From CBDHEY01 sp965262305 (GTDB lineage Bacteria; Pseudomonadota; Gammaproteobacteria; Pseudomonadales; Cellvibrionaceae): 64,000 nucleotides of DNA. The notes under the pieces were generated by a model that saw nothing but the letters and a program-made list of their open reading frames with translations, was not told where the DNA came from and made no database searches. Positions 25,231 to 35,647 of the stretch are shown here, piece by piece (positions within the stretch are counted from its first letter, which is position 1; each line of letters starts with the position of its first letter). A program made the translations under genes and the position numbers. Location: the NCBI GenBank assembly GCA_965262305.1, contig CBDHEY010000004.1, positions 1,657,361-1,721,360 on the forward strand. Direction: 5' to 3'.

Positions 25231-26874
25231 CTAGAGGTTTTTGTTTAACTCAGTAAAGCGACGCACTAGATTTTGGGTCGATGAATCCCAGTCGGCAGGC
25301 ACGTCAGTCGTATCGATTGCCGTTGCTACATGGGTTCCGAGTAGTTTACCCAGCTCAACCCCCCATTGGTCAAACGAGTTAATGTTGAATAATATACCTA
25401 GCGTAAAAACTTTGTGTTCGTAAGAGGCGATTAATGCGCCAAGAGTTTCTGGCGTGAGCATCTCCATGATAAATGTATTACTCGGTCTATTTCCAGGGTG
25501 AACCTTGTGTTGGGCGATAAAGTCTACTTCGCTTTCATCTGCACCTTGAGAGCGTAATTCAGCTTTTGATGCGTCTAAATCTCGACCTTCCATTAGTGCT
25601 TGGCTTTGAGCTACACAATTAGCAAACAGAAATTTGTTTTGGTGATCAATTTCATGATGTGCTTTAAGTGTTGCAATAAAGTCAATTGGCGCCGAAATAG
25701 TTCCCTGGTGCAAGAGTTGATGAAATGAGTGCTGCCCATTAGTGCCCTCGGTACCCCAAACGATAGATCCGGTTTGGTATCCTATTGAGTTGCCATCTCT
25801 GTCCACGGATTTTCCATTACTTTCCATTTCAAGTTGTTGTAAATATGCCGGTAATAACTGCAAGTGATACGCATAAGGAAGTATTGCTTGGGTGTGACTT
25901 CCCATTACATTGCTATACCAAAAAATAATTAGTCCCATGAGCGCTGGAATATTTTTGTCAAGAGGGGCGCTTGCAAAATGCTCATCCATTGCGGCAGCAC
26001 CTTGTCGCAACTTGTTAAAGTTATCCATACCGACGGCAAAAGCGATAGGCATTCCGATCGCGGACCACAGTGAGTAGCGGCCTCCCACCCAATCCCACAT
26101 AGGAAAAATGTTTTCTTCACCAATACCGAATTCAACAGCTTTTTCTACTTTTGACGATATGGCAACAAAATGTTTTGCTAAATCTGCCTGAGAACATCCG
26201 TTGTCTAGCATCCACTTACGTGCAGTCAAACTATTTTGGAGTGTTTCAAGGGTTGAAAATGATTTAGATGCTACGATAAATAACGTTGAGGCGGGGTCTA
26301 AAACTTTAAATAAGTCGCTGATTTCGGCCCCATCAATGTTTGCAACAAAGTGTACCTTTACATGGCCAGTGTGATAGGGCGTAAGCGCTTTGGTCACCAT
26401 TCTCGGGCCTAGGTCAGATCCGCCAATGCCAATATTTACAACATGCTCGATTTTGTTCCCTGAAAACCCCTTCCATTCTCCGCTGTGAACCTTACTTATC
26501 AGGCCGCTCATTTTGTCTAAGGTTACTTGGACACCTTTTTGCTCTTCTGATTCTGGCTCACCAACGAACCGCAAAGCGGTATGTAATGCTGGTCGATTCT
26601 CCGTATTGTTAATATTGTCTCCGCGAAGTAGACGTTTAATTGCATTGGATAAATCGGCTTTATCGGCAACGTTCATCAATAACGCGATAGTTTCTTCGTC
26701 AAGATGATTTTTAGAGTAATCAAATTCTAAGCCCGCTGCGGCAACTTTGTATCTTTCTGCGCGATTACTATCTTGCTTGAATAGATCGGACAGAGTGCGA
26801 TTTTCCCAGGTGTCTTTGTGGTCGATTAGTTGAGGCCAGTTGTCGTATAGGTCAGAAATGGATTTACTGTTCAT
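25231..26874 (-). CDS. pgi: Glucose-6-phosphate isomerase
   Basis: Interconverts glucose-6-phosphate and fructose-6-phosphate. The 547-residue length is standard. Signatures are VVNIGIGGSDLGPRM, FIVASKSFSTLETLQN, the catalytic-Glu region FPMWDWVGGRYSLWS, and GANGQHSFHQLLHQG-like GTNGQHSFHQLLHQG (active His). It is 35 bp downstream of ispB on the same strand, so the two are probably co-transcribed. Confidence 0.97.
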   Translation of the reverse strand: MNSKSISDLYDNWPQLIDHKDTWENRTLSDLFKQDSNRAERYKVAAAGLEFDYSKNHLDEETIALLMNVADKADLSNAIKRLLRGDNINNTENRPALHTALRFVGEPESEEQKGVQVTLDKMSGLISKVHSGEWKGFSGNKIEHVVNIGIGGSDLGPRMVTKALTPYHTGHVKVHFVANIDGAEISDLFKVLDPASTLFIVASKSFSTLETLQNSLTARKWMLDNGCSQADLAKHFVAISSKVEKAVEFGIGEENIFPMWDWVGGRYSLWSAIGMPIAFAVGMDNFNKLRQGAAAMDEHFASAPLDKNIPALMGLIIFWYSNVMGSHTQAILPYAYHLQLLPAYLQQLEMESNGKSVDRDGNSIGYQTGSIVWGTEGTNGQHSFHQLLHQGTISAPIDFIATLKAHHEIDHQNKFLFANCVAQSQALMEGRDLDASKAELRSQGADESEVDFIAQHKVHPGNRPSNTFIMEMLTPETLGALIASYEHKVFTLGILFNINSFDQWGVELGKLLGTHVATAIDTTDVPADWDSSTQNLVRRFTELNKNL

Positions 26875-26909
26875 AATGAAACTCCTCGTAATAGATTACA
26901 ACTGAACTG

Positions 26910-27890
26910 CTAAAAAGACCTCTCAACGGAAAATTTTGCGAGTTCAATCATGGCATTTTGATAAGGTGATACAGGAAAGCGCTTTGCTTGGAGTACTGCT
27001 GAATTGGCGTGTTCCTGTGCTTTTTGTTTTACATATTCGATACTTTTACTTCGGGTAACTATATCAATGACATCTTTAAGTCTATCAAGCTCGCCATTGG
27101 TTATTGCTTGTTCTACCAGTGCTTTTTCGGTTGAGTTGCATACTGACATTGCATGAATCAATGGTAATGTTGGTTTACCTTCTGCCAAATCATCACCGAC
27201 ATTTTTTCCTAAGTCTTCCGAGCTGCCACTGTAGTCAAGCGCGTCATCGATCAGTTGAAATGCGAGCCCGAGATGATGCCCAAATTGTTTTGCAGCATCG
27301 CGTTCTGTATCGTTATCATTTGAAATGATCGAAGCAATTTCGCAAGCAGCTTCAAATAAAGCTGCCGTCTTTTTGTAAATCACATTTAGATAATTTTGCT
27401 CTGTTACGGCAGGATTCTTTGCATTTGCCAGTTGTTGTACCTCACCCTCAGAAATGATGTTGGTAGTATTTGAAAGCACTGACATGATATCCATGTTTCC
27501 AACTTTTACCATCATCTGGAAGGAGCGAGAGTATAAAAAATCACCAACCAAGACGCTAGGAGCATTACCCCATTTCGCATTTGCTGTCGGGCGTCCGCGT
27601 CTCAATGATGATAAGTCGACTACGTCGTCATGTAATAGCGTTGCGGTATGAATGAATTCGATTATCGCCGCCAGCTCTATATGAGAGTTGTCGCGATACC
27701 CCAATGCTCTCGCGGTCAATAAAACTAAGACGGGCCGAAGTCTCTTGCCCCCTGATTCAACGATATAGTGGCCAATATTTTCTACCAGCCCAACATCCGA
27801 ATGCAGTTGCTCGATTATTAAACTGTTAACCGCTTCAAAATCTGTCTTTACCAGCTCGAGAAAAGGTAGAATCAATGGTTTTACCACCAA
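26910..27890 (-). CDS. ispB: Octaprenyl diphosphate synthase (trans-polyprenyl synthase)
   Basis: Elongates farnesyl diphosphate to the long side chain of ubiquinone or menaquinone. The 326-residue protein has the first Asp-rich motif LLHDDVVDLSSLRRGRP (near residue 84), the GKRLRP motif, and the second Asp-rich motif FQLIDDALDY. ispB usually stands divergent from rplU in gammaproteobacteria. Here rplU is about 13 kb away, with a sugar-utilisation island in between. Confidence 0.95.
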   Translation of the reverse strand: MVVKPLILPFLELVKTDFEAVNSLIIEQLHSDVGLVENIGHYIVESGGKRLRPVLVLLTARALGYRDNSHIELAAIIEFIHTATLLHDDVVDLSSLRRGRPTANAKWGNAPSVLVGDFLYSRSFQMMVKVGNMDIMSVLSNTTNIISEGEVQQLANAKNPAVTEQNYLNVIYKKTAALFEAACEIASIISNDNDTERDAAKQFGHHLGLAFQLIDDALDYSGSSEDLGKNVGDDLAEGKPTLPLIHAMSVCNSTEKALVEQAITNGELDRLKDVIDIVTRSKSIEYVKQKAQEHANSAVLQAKRFPVSPYQNAMIELAKFSVERSF

Positions 27891-28159
27891 GCATTCAAAA
27901 TGAGGTGTGGATGCTATTGATCACCTAACAGACTGTCAAGTGACAAGCGTAATAATGACCAATTAAAGCTGTCATAAATCTACTTAAGATTGCCGGAGGC
28001 AGTTAAAAGAGTTAATCTTGCGAGCTTTTTGAAAGATTAGTTATTTCGCGGCATATGAAAGCGTTTTACGTGAATGTTTTAAACCTCGTTGAAGGTTAGC
28101 GATTGATTAATAACAATAATTTAGATTAAAAACTATACAAATTAGGGCGGACGGAGCAT
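27891..28159. promoter_or_regulatory. Divergent promoter region ispB / xylB
   Basis: A 269-bp intergenic region between the divergent ispB and xylB genes. GGACGGAG (28149-28156) is the likely xylB ribosome site. No known operator was recognised; AT content rises toward xylB. Confidence 0.4.
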
Positions 28160-29617
28160 ATGTATCTTGGTATCGATCTCGGCACCTCGGGTGTCAAAGT
28201 TGTTATTCTTAATGACAACGATGAATTAGTAGCTCAGGCCTCATCGGGCTTGGATGTTTCTATTCCTCAACCTCTTTGGTCGGAGCAGGATCCGGGGCAT
28301 TGGTGGCAAGCAACAAATGATGCGGTACAACAATTGAAAGCAAGTCACCCTAGTGAAGTGGCGGCGGTCAAAGGAATTGGCTTATCAGGCCAGATGCATG
28401 GCGCGACCATTTTAGATGCAAACGACCAGGTTATCCGCCCAGCAATATTGTGGAATGACGGTAGAAGCAGCAAACAATGCCAAGCTCTTGAAGAGCTGGT
28501 GCCTGACTCTAGGAAAATTACCGGCAATATTGCAATGCCAGGTTTCACTGCGCCAAAGCTATTATGGATGAAACAGGAAGAGCCCGAACTGTTTTCTAAA
28601 GTTAAAAAAGTTTTACTTCCTAAGGATTACCTTCGATTGTTAATGACCGGTGAATACGCGGGTGATCAGTCTGATTGTGCTGGAACTCTCTGGTTGGATG
28701 TTGCAAAGCGAGATTGGTCTGACGAAGTGTTAGAAGCTTGTGGTTTGGATCGCTCTCACATGCCCCGCCTTTTTGAGGGTACTGAAGTTACGGGAACCTT
28801 AAAAGCGAATGTGGCGCAAGACTGGGGAATGAATCAAGTCCCTGTTGCAGCAGGCGGTGGTGATAACGCAGCAGGGGCTGCTGGGATTGGCGTTATTAAT
28901 CCTGGCGATGCATTTTTGTCCCTCGGAACTTCGGGTGTTTACTTTGTTGCAAACGAAACATACCTACCTAACCCAGATGGCGCTGTGCATACATTTTGCC
29001 ACTGTATTCCAAACACATGGCATCAAATGTCAGTTATTCTAAGTGCAGCAAGTTGTCTAGCTTGGGTGACTCAATTAGTGCAAGCACAAGATGAAAAATC
29101 ATTGCTTGATGAGGTTGCTAAGCTAGATTTTTCTAAACCTTGTGATGTGACCTTTTTGCCTTATCTGTCCGGTGAAAGGACGCCTCACAATGATCCAAAT
29201 GCGAAAGGTGTATTCTTTGGTCTTGGTTTGAACACTGATAGGGCGACCTTAGCAAGAGCAGTACTTGAAGGCGTCGCATTTGCATTTGCTGATGGGCAAA
29301 AAGTGTTGGATGATGCTGGAACCACGATCGATCAAGTTTCCGTTATTGGAGGAGGGTCGAAAAGTTTATTGTGGGGTAAAGTTTTGGCGAGCGTGTTAGA
29401 AAGGCCTTTAATTTATCGAAAAGGTGCTGATGTTGGTCCGGCGTTTGGTGCCGCTCGCTTAGGTCGAATTGCAGTAACAGGTGAATCTCCTTCAGAAGTA
29501 TGTGTTGCTGGTGAAGTTGTTAACACAGTAGAGCCTGATTCGGCAATGTCTAGCTATTATCAAGCAAGCATAGAAAAATATCGGTCTCTATATAGTTCAC
29601 TTAAAAACGAGTTTTGA
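28160..29617 (+). CDS. xylB: Xylulokinase
   Basis: Phosphorylates D-xylulose with ATP to feed the pentose phosphate pathway. The 485-residue FGGY-family kinase starts with LGIDLGTSGVKVVIL (phosphate loop), then SGLDVSIPQPLWSEQDP and GLSGQMHGATILD, which are xylulokinase hallmarks. The C-terminal nucleotide-binding signature is VSVIGGGSKSLLWGKVLA. It opens the island and is followed by a xylose-type porter and xylanase-like GH26 lipoproteins. No xylose isomerase gene is in the window, so xylulose must come from an enzyme encoded elsewhere. Confidence 0.93.
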   Translation: MYLGIDLGTSGVKVVILNDNDELVAQASSGLDVSIPQPLWSEQDPGHWWQATNDAVQQLKASHPSEVAAVKGIGLSGQMHGATILDANDQVIRPAILWNDGRSSKQCQALEELVPDSRKITGNIAMPGFTAPKLLWMKQEEPELFSKVKKVLLPKDYLRLLMTGEYAGDQSDCAGTLWLDVAKRDWSDEVLEACGLDRSHMPRLFEGTEVTGTLKANVAQDWGMNQVPVAAGGGDNAAGAAGIGVINPGDAFLSLGTSGVYFVANETYLPNPDGAVHTFCHCIPNTWHQMSVILSAASCLAWVTQLVQAQDEKSLLDEVAKLDFSKPCDVTFLPYLSGERTPHNDPNAKGVFFGLGLNTDRATLARAVLEGVAFAFADGQKVLDDAGTTIDQVSVIGGGSKSLLWGKVLASVLERPLIYRKGADVGPAFGAARLGRIAVTGESPSEVCVAGEVVNTVEPDSAMSSYYQASIEKYRSLYSSLKNEF

Positions 29618-29893
29618 TCTAATGGTTAGGCAGTGAGGTTGTGTTGATCGATCTCATTGTCATCATTTTGTTGGTTAACATATTAGAGATGTAAGCATGT
29701 ACCGTTCCATTGCTGTTGTACGCGCACAAATAAATGGTTGCAATGGCGAATGTGATCGAAGTTAAAAACGATTGACCAATAAACGATAAAAATAATCTTG
29801 TTTTTAAACATTAATTCGAATTAAAAGTAAAAGAGAAGTTGCTACTGGGAAACCTTGGGTTTTAACATTTAGTGTTACAGGCATTTTATTATC
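29618..29893. promoter_or_regulatory. Intergenic region with palindrome upstream of the sugar porter
   Basis: A 276-bp spacer between xylB and the porter gene. TTAATTCGAATTAA (29811-29824) is a perfect 14-bp palindrome about 70 bp before the porter ATG and could be an operator. The regulator is not identified in the window. Confidence 0.4.
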
Positions 29894-31444
29894 ATGACGA
29901 ATCATAAAAATGCTTTCTTATACGCCACAATTGTTGCGTTAGGAGGTTTTGTTTTTGGCTTTGACGCTTCAGTTATTTCTGGCGTCGTTGGCTTTGTCTC
30001 TGTTGATTTTGATTTAAATCATTGGCAACTAGGGTTTGTAGTGAGTTCGCCAACATTAGGAGCGGTTGTCGCCGCTGCTATTGCTTCGCCAACAAGTGAT
30101 GTCGTTGGTAGAAGAAAAGTTTTGATTATCATTGCTGCCTTGTATGTGATCTCGGCTATTGCATCTGCTCTAGCACCTAACTATCAGACGCTCGTTGCGG
30201 CTAGATTTATAGGTGGAATTGCTTTTGGTTCTTTGATGTTGGCACCGATCTACATTGCCGAAATATCGCCGTCAGCATTACGTGGAAAGATGATTTCAAT
30301 CAACCAGCTGAATATCGTGCTTGGTTTTTCTGCAGCCTATTTTGCCAATTATGCATTTTTGCAATTAAGTAACCTAGATGGAAGTTTAATCGAGTCTTTA
30401 GGTTTAAAAGATCAGGTTTGGCGATGGATGCTGGGAATCGAAACTTTGCCTGCGTTGCTTTTCTTCATTTCACTATTTTTTATTCCTGAAAGTCCGCGTT
30501 GGTTGGTGTTGCGAGGGGAAGTAGAAAAGGCCAGAACCATTCTTATTAAGTTAGGCTCCGAAGACATAGAAGCGGAAATTGAAACGATTAAGCAGTCTGC
30601 AGAAGGAAAACAAGCGCCATATTTACACCGACTGAAGGCGATATTTTCAGGACGAATGCGGTTGGCTTTGGTTATTGGAATCATCATTGGATTAGCGCAA
30701 CAAATTACCGGTGTTAATGCAATTTACTTCTACGCGCCGACTATTTTTGAGCAAAGTGGTGTCGGAACTAATGCAGCGTTTGCGCAAGCCATTTGGGTTG
30801 GTTTAGTTAATGTTGTTTTCACTTTATTAGCAATGGTTTTAATTGATAGATTAGGACGTAAACCACTAATGATATTGGGCTTGGCGGGTGTTTTTGTCAG
30901 CTTGTCTTTGTGTGCTTACGGCTTCAATCGAGCTACATTTCAGCTGACTCACGAATCTGTAAGCGCACTAGAAGAGAGTATCGAGATTAAAAAGCTCGAT
31001 CCTATAATTGGTAAGGTGTACCAAAATGACGTATCTTTTAAAAATGATGTAAAAAGTGTCTTAGGTGAAAGTGATTTTCGAGCAAACGAAGGCGCGATTA
31101 TTCAAGCCGCGATTGATATAAACTCGACTATTGTTCTTTTGGGGATACTTGGGTTTGTTGCTTCTTTCGCTTTTTCACTGGGTCCGGTGATGTGGGTTCT
31201 CTTGGCGGAGATCTTCCCAAACAAACTTCGTGGAGTCGCGATATCATTTATTGGAATTTTAAATAGTGGTGCAAGTTTTATTGTGCAGCTTGCTTTCCCG
31301 TGGGAGTTGAACACCTTGGGAACCTCAATTACCTTTATGATATACGCATCATTTGCGGCTCTAGGTTTGGGCTTGGTGATTGGACTATTGCCTGAAACTA
31401 AAGAAAAATCATTAGAAGATATTGAAAGGCAGCTTTCAAGGTAG
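29894..31444 (+). CDS. MFS sugar:proton symporter (XylE-like)
   Basis: A 516-residue inner-membrane transporter of the sugar-porter family with 12 predicted helices. Family motifs are FGFDASVISGVVGF (helix 1), VVGRRKV (loop 2-3), PESPRWLVLRGE (after helix 6), QQITGVNAIYFYAPTIFE (helix 7, sugar-binding) and LPETKEKSLEDIE at the end. An insertion of about 60 residues lies between helices 9 and 10 (ESVSALEESIEIKKLD...), unusual for XylE but seen in some marine sugar porters. Its place after xylB suggests xylose uptake; other pentoses or hexoses are possible. Confidence 0.88.
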   Translation: MTNHKNAFLYATIVALGGFVFGFDASVISGVVGFVSVDFDLNHWQLGFVVSSPTLGAVVAAAIASPTSDVVGRRKVLIIIAALYVISAIASALAPNYQTLVAARFIGGIAFGSLMLAPIYIAEISPSALRGKMISINQLNIVLGFSAAYFANYAFLQLSNLDGSLIESLGLKDQVWRWMLGIETLPALLFFISLFFIPESPRWLVLRGEVEKARTILIKLGSEDIEAEIETIKQSAEGKQAPYLHRLKAIFSGRMRLALVIGIIIGLAQQITGVNAIYFYAPTIFEQSGVGTNAAFAQAIWVGLVNVVFTLLAMVLIDRLGRKPLMILGLAGVFVSLSLCAYGFNRATFQLTHESVSALEESIEIKKLDPIIGKVYQNDVSFKNDVKSVLGESDFRANEGAIIQAAIDINSTIVLLGILGFVASFAFSLGPVMWVLLAEIFPNKLRGVAISFIGILNSGASFIVQLAFPWELNTLGTSITFMIYASFAALGLGLVIGLLPETKEKSLEDIERQLSR

Positions 31445-31464
31445 AAAAATTGAAGTTCTTTAGC

Positions 31465-31485
31465 GATGGAATAGCTTATTCCATC
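31465..31485 (+). terminator. Hairpin after the sugar porter gene
   Basis: GATGGAATA pairs with TATTCCATC over a 3-nt loop, followed by TATTT. It lies 20 bp after the porter stop. Confidence 0.5.
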
Positions 31486-31536
31486 TATTTGATGCTTTAC
31501 TAGAATTATCTCGATATTAGTTTAAACGGAGAAGTA

Positions 31537-32739
31537 ATGAAGTATTTGGTTTTTGTATTTGTTTTATTGATCCCCTTGGCGTGCAGCAATGGAGGAGGAA
31601 ATCGAGCGATTGATGGTAAAGACACTCAAAAACCAATAACAAACGCAATTGATGGTAAATTTGTGCCAGATGATGGCAAGCTTATTATGTTTATCGGCCA
31701 GGATAGTGAAACAATTTCAGATTATGTTGCAGCTATGCCTTCCGACAATATTGAGGGCGTGACTCTCTATACCCGTTTGATCTCTAATAAAATTGGAAAT
31801 GGTGAGGCATATTCATTAGCTGGAATTTTTGGTGAAGCAGATTGGGGGGCAGGAAAAGTTAATTATAAAAAGACGCTGGATGAGTCGCCAGGGGCAGCGC
31901 TGGCGGTAGGCTTGTTTTTATCAGATACTCCCGTCTGTAAAAGTACCCATACTAAAGAGCTCGTAGATGGAAAATATGAAGACGCTCTCAATACTATGGT
32001 TGATTACTTTAAAGGATTAGCTCCCAGAAAAGTGTTTCTGCGTATCGGGTTTGAATATGATGGTCCTTGGAATTGTTATCGACCTGACGCTTTTAAGGCG
32101 GCGTTTCGTTACATACATCAGCGAATTCAAGACCGAAATGCGCATAATGTTGCTACGGTTTGGCACTCGGCAGTTTGGCCAGCACCTGAGATTGCAGGTG
32201 AATTTACTTCTTATTATGATCACAAGCGTGATGACCTTCTAGACCTCTGGTACCCAGGGGACGATGTAGTTGACTGGATGGGAATTTCTGTTTTTTATCG
32301 TGATCTTTCGCGCTGGAATTACACTCCCTCTGATCGTCCACAAGACGCTCAAGCTAAATTTCTCTCATTTGCTCGAAAGCACAATAAACCGATTTTAGTT
32401 GCCGAAGCTGCGCCTCAAGGTTTTAGAATAGGTGCATTGACTCAAAGTTATACCCAAAAGAACCTGCCAGAACCTGTTAGCGCTGATCAAATTTGGAATG
32501 GGTGGTTTGCATCATTTTTTGATTTTGTTTATGAAAATCGCGATGTTATTAGAGGTGTCGCCTACATAAACACTCAATGGGAATCACAACAGATGTGGTA
32601 TTGTGAGGAAGGTGAGAGTCCAAAAGTATGTGGCCAAGGCAACTGGGGGGATAGCCGAGTTCATGTCAACGATTTAGTTAAATCGAAATGGCTTGAAAAC
32701 GTGAATGACTCAGACCTTTGGAGTCAGTCGTCACCCTAG
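31537..32739 (+). CDS. GH26 family lipoprotein, beta-1,3-xylanase-like (copy 1)
   Basis: A 400-residue exported protein with lipobox LACS (Cys about 16). It is one of four related proteins in this island sharing an order of motifs: LIMFIGQDSET, DWGAGKVN, VFLRIGFEYDG (acid/base-type Glu near residue 173), WYPGDDVVDWMG, PILVAEAAPQG (nucleophile-type Glu near 290), IWNGWFASFFDFV and VAYINTQWESQ. This pattern, in particular FIGQD...RIGYEFDG...IAEA, matches my recollection of GH26 endo-beta-1,3-xylanases of marine bacteria. Neighbouring xylB and porter support a xylan substrate. GH26 mannanases are the main alternative. AACGGAG before the ATG is a good ribosome site. Confidence 0.72.
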   Translation: MKYLVFVFVLLIPLACSNGGGNRAIDGKDTQKPITNAIDGKFVPDDGKLIMFIGQDSETISDYVAAMPSDNIEGVTLYTRLISNKIGNGEAYSLAGIFGEADWGAGKVNYKKTLDESPGAALAVGLFLSDTPVCKSTHTKELVDGKYEDALNTMVDYFKGLAPRKVFLRIGFEYDGPWNCYRPDAFKAAFRYIHQRIQDRNAHNVATVWHSAVWPAPEIAGEFTSYYDHKRDDLLDLWYPGDDVVDWMGISVFYRDLSRWNYTPSDRPQDAQAKFLSFARKHNKPILVAEAAPQGFRIGALTQSYTQKNLPEPVSADQIWNGWFASFFDFVYENRDVIRGVAYINTQWESQQMWYCEEGESPKVCGQGNWGDSRVHVNDLVKSKWLENVNDSDLWSQSSP

Positions 32740-32820
32740 TATAAAGTCTATCGATAATAATTTTTCTTTTTGCCGAAAAGTAGTTTCTATTTAACTCTAA
32801 TCGCTATTTTTGAGGGAATT

Positions 32821-33930
32821 TTGAAAAAAGCATTGATGCTATTGTCTTTAATAATTTTAAGTTGTGATTTACAGCGAAGTTCAAATGATTGTCACTCTTG
32901 CGATTATTCCGTGTCTGAAAAGTTACCTGGAATGCCACCCACTTATCAGCCTAGAGATGACCAGGTTTTAGTATTTGTCGGACAGGATAATGCGTCTCTC
33001 GGAGCAAACGGTGCTTATTCAGCCGGTTATGCCGATGACTCAAAGCTTGGAGTTCCATCGGGAGTGAGTACCTATCTAGGGTTTGCTTATCCATGTGATC
33101 CAAAACTTCCCGGGATAAGCGATACGGCTGACTGGGGAGCGGGCCCAATAAATATGCAAAGCTATTTTGATAGTCCAACATATAAAGGGGCGATTATTCA
33201 TATTTCTATCGATTTGGCTTTTAATAATTCTGAGTTTCCTACTGCGAACGGGCAAAAAGATAGCTGTATTTTTCAAATCACTGAGTTTATGAAGTCACAT
33301 CCAGAAACGTTTTTTATGGTTAGGATTGGTTACGAATTTGATGGCAATCACAATGACTATGATCGCACGGCTTTTAAATGGTCCTTCAAGCGTATTGTTG
33401 AACACTTTATCAAAGCAGAGTTAAAAAACTTTAATACGGTAATGAGTTCCCTACTGATGAAGTCGTCTATCGAGCAATGGAAGGCTTATTGGCCTGGAGA
33501 CGAATACGTGCACTGGTTAGGGTACACATATTTTGGTGGAGAAATTCCAAAAAATCCTGAGGCTATCCAGTTTGCTAAAGAAAAAAACAAACCGGTATTT
33601 ATAGCGGAAGCTTCTGCTCATGGAAAGCAGCTAGATAGGTTAAACGAAAATGCCAGTATTGAACTTTGGCGGGGCTGGTTCACTGATTTCTTTGATCACG
33701 TTGAAAGACATGGAGATGTTATCAAAGCGATCTCATACATTAACGCGGATTGGGAAGCTCAGTGGCATTGGAAAGGAAAAGGTTGGGGAGATTCACGTAT
33801 TCAGGTAAACCCTGTTATTCGCAAAAATTGGATCTTAAAAATGACCGAAGCCCGCTATATTCACGATCCACTATTGGCAAATGAAACGATTGGATTTTCG
33901 CCACCACAAAAAAAACGCTTCTGGGATTAA
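32821..33930 (+). CDS. GH26 family lipoprotein, beta-1,3-xylanase-like (copy 2)
   Basis: From the TTG at 32821 the protein has 369 residues and begins KKALMLLSLIILSCDLQ, a lipoprotein signal. GAGGGA (32812-32817) precedes this start; the frame is open further up to a TTG at 32770 but that N-terminus is not signal-like. Motifs parallel copy 1: VLVFVGQDNAS, DWGAGPINMQSYFDS, MVRIGYEFDGNHNDYD (Glu near 172), YWPGDEYVHWLGYTYF, VFIAEASAHG (Glu near 263), ISYINADWEAQ and WGDSRIQVNPVIRKNW. It follows copy 1 by 81 bp and likely shares its transcript. Same functional call and same doubts as copy 1. Confidence 0.72.
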   Translation: MKKALMLLSLIILSCDLQRSSNDCHSCDYSVSEKLPGMPPTYQPRDDQVLVFVGQDNASLGANGAYSAGYADDSKLGVPSGVSTYLGFAYPCDPKLPGISDTADWGAGPINMQSYFDSPTYKGAIIHISIDLAFNNSEFPTANGQKDSCIFQITEFMKSHPETFFMVRIGYEFDGNHNDYDRTAFKWSFKRIVEHFIKAELKNFNTVMSSLLMKSSIEQWKAYWPGDEYVHWLGYTYFGGEIPKNPEAIQFAKEKNKPVFIAEASAHGKQLDRLNENASIELWRGWFTDFFDHVERHGDVIKAISYINADWEAQWHWKGKGWGDSRIQVNPVIRKNWILKMTEARYIHDPLLANETIGFSPPQKKRFWD

Positions 33931-33944
33931 TCAGAAGCGTTTTT
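33911..33944 (+). terminator. Terminator after the two plus-strand GH26 genes
   Basis: AAAAACGCTTCTG pairs with CAGAAGCGTTTTT over an 8-nt loop. The stem overlaps the stop codon of GH26 copy 2 and can serve both strands. Confidence 0.8.
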
Positions 33945-33971
33945 AGCGGCAATAAACTTTTAACAAACTCT

Positions 33972-35647
33972 TTATTGAGGTTCGAAATTTATAAGGTCGT
34001 ATACACCTATATTAGTGTGCACATAGGTGTCTTCATTCATTTTATCTAACCACTCGTTCAAAAGGTCTGGGCTTGAAGCAACCACAGGAGCGCCTTTTGA
34101 AGTGTCGCGTCTGTTGTGCTGAAAAATCCAGATTGCCACAGGCCTTGAGATGGCCAGTCGAGATTAATATAAGCAATAGCTTTAATAACGTCCGTATTCG
34201 CTTCAATATGGTTAAATACGGGTAAAAACCAGCCATTCCAAATTTCATTTGCGCTATTTTGGTCAACATCAAAACCAACCGGTGAGCTTTCACAGATACA
34301 TATAGGTTTGCCAACTTGTCTAGCGAAACTTAGCGCATTTGCATTATCACTTACTGGTCCACCGAAATAGGAATAGCCTAACCAGTCGACATAACTATCT
34401 CTATTTTCATCGGCTTCAGGGTAGTAGGCGTTCCAAGTAGTAGCGGGAGTATTTAAGGTTATTGCGTGCAGCATGGTTGCGAAGTTCGAAACTCCTTCAT
34501 CATCTAACATATTTACAATGCGTTTCCATGCTGCTTTAAATGGAGTGGGTTGGTAACCATTATGGCTTCCATCAAATTCATAGCCAATGCGAATTAAAAA
34601 TGGCGTATCACTGTATCTGTTTAGGAAATTCGCTAATTCTAAAATGGCGGTATCAGCATCTCCAGCCGCGATTTGATCTTCTGCTCCAACCATATCTATC
34701 GCTATATGCATAATGGTGCCGTCAAGAGTGGACGAATCAACATAAGCTTTTAGATGCATTGGCCCAGCGTTCCAATCTGTTTCATTTTCCATTCCACCTA
34801 CTGCTTGTCCAGGCCTCATTCCCACGTAATGGGTAATACCTGAAGGAATTCCGATATTTTCAATGTAGCCATTATTAAAACGACTGTTACCGCCTACGGT
34901 TTCATTATCTTGCCCAGCGAAAACAAGCACAACATCACCCTCAGGCATGTATTTGGCTGAAATTGTGTCCGCAGGTGTCGGTGTTGGCGTCGGTGTGCTC
35001 GTGCTTACATTACTAGGGTTAAAGGTAAGGTAATCAATATTAGCCGAGCCTGATTGACTATCTTTGAATAAAATTTTGACTGAAGATCCTTCGAAAACCG
35101 TTGTTGGCAGGTTAAATGATGTTTCTGAAGGTGATCCGGGAAGTAGAGTTTGCCAATCTGAGCTATTTTGAGGATATTCAATTTCTCCTATTAGCACATC
35201 GTCCACATGAATTAAGTGCGTTCCTCCGATGCCAGAAATATATCCAACGGTCAATGACTCAGCGTTTATTGGAGCGATAAATTCGACACCATCCTGATCT
35301 CCCACGATCCACGCAACATAAGCACCTACGATTTGAATAGGCTCGTTTGTTCCTGTATTTCGGTTTTCTTCACGATCATTCATTGGGTCAGTTAATAATA
35401 CCGATTCTTCAGCTTGAATGGTCACAGCTCCAATACCCGGTGTTGGAGTTGGAGTCGCAGTAATTGTAGGAGTCGGAGTTGCAGTAATAGTTGGAGTTGC
35501 AGTAATAGTTGGCGTCGGTGTTGAAGTAGAAGTACCCGTTGGAGCTTGGCCTTGATTTGAACCTCCACCTCCTCCTCCACCGCAGGCAGTTAAGGCACTA
35601 AAACCTAATAAGATTAAATATTTTTTAAGGTTGATACAGTACTTCAT
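33972..35647 (-). pseudogene. CBM-GH26 lipoprotein (copy 3), C-terminus frameshifted
   Basis: The uninterrupted frame runs 35647-34058 (529 residues). Order: lipobox LTAC (Cys 22), a Thr-Pro linker (about 36-72), a beta-sandwich module (about 74-215, IQAEESVLL...VKILFKD...IDYLTFNP) like CBM6/CBM35, a second linker, then GH26 with FAGQDNETVGG, LIRIGYEFDGSHNGY (Glu near 357), WLGYSYFGG, CICESSPVG (Glu near 453) and IAYINLDWPSQ. The end LLWLLQAQTF is not family-like. In another frame the DNA continues SSPDLLNEWLDKMNED...LINFEPQ to a TAA at 33972-33974, which matches the tail of copy 4. One missing base near 34110 (CACTTCAAAA) explains this. The catalytic domain is intact up to the shift. Confidence 0.75.

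Noticed and set aside
35400..35560. Direct repeats in the GH26 copy 3 linker as a separate microsatellite element
   Set aside because: The repeats encode a Thr-Pro linker in frame with the gene, so they are explained by the protein; only the frameshift in copy 4 remains notable.
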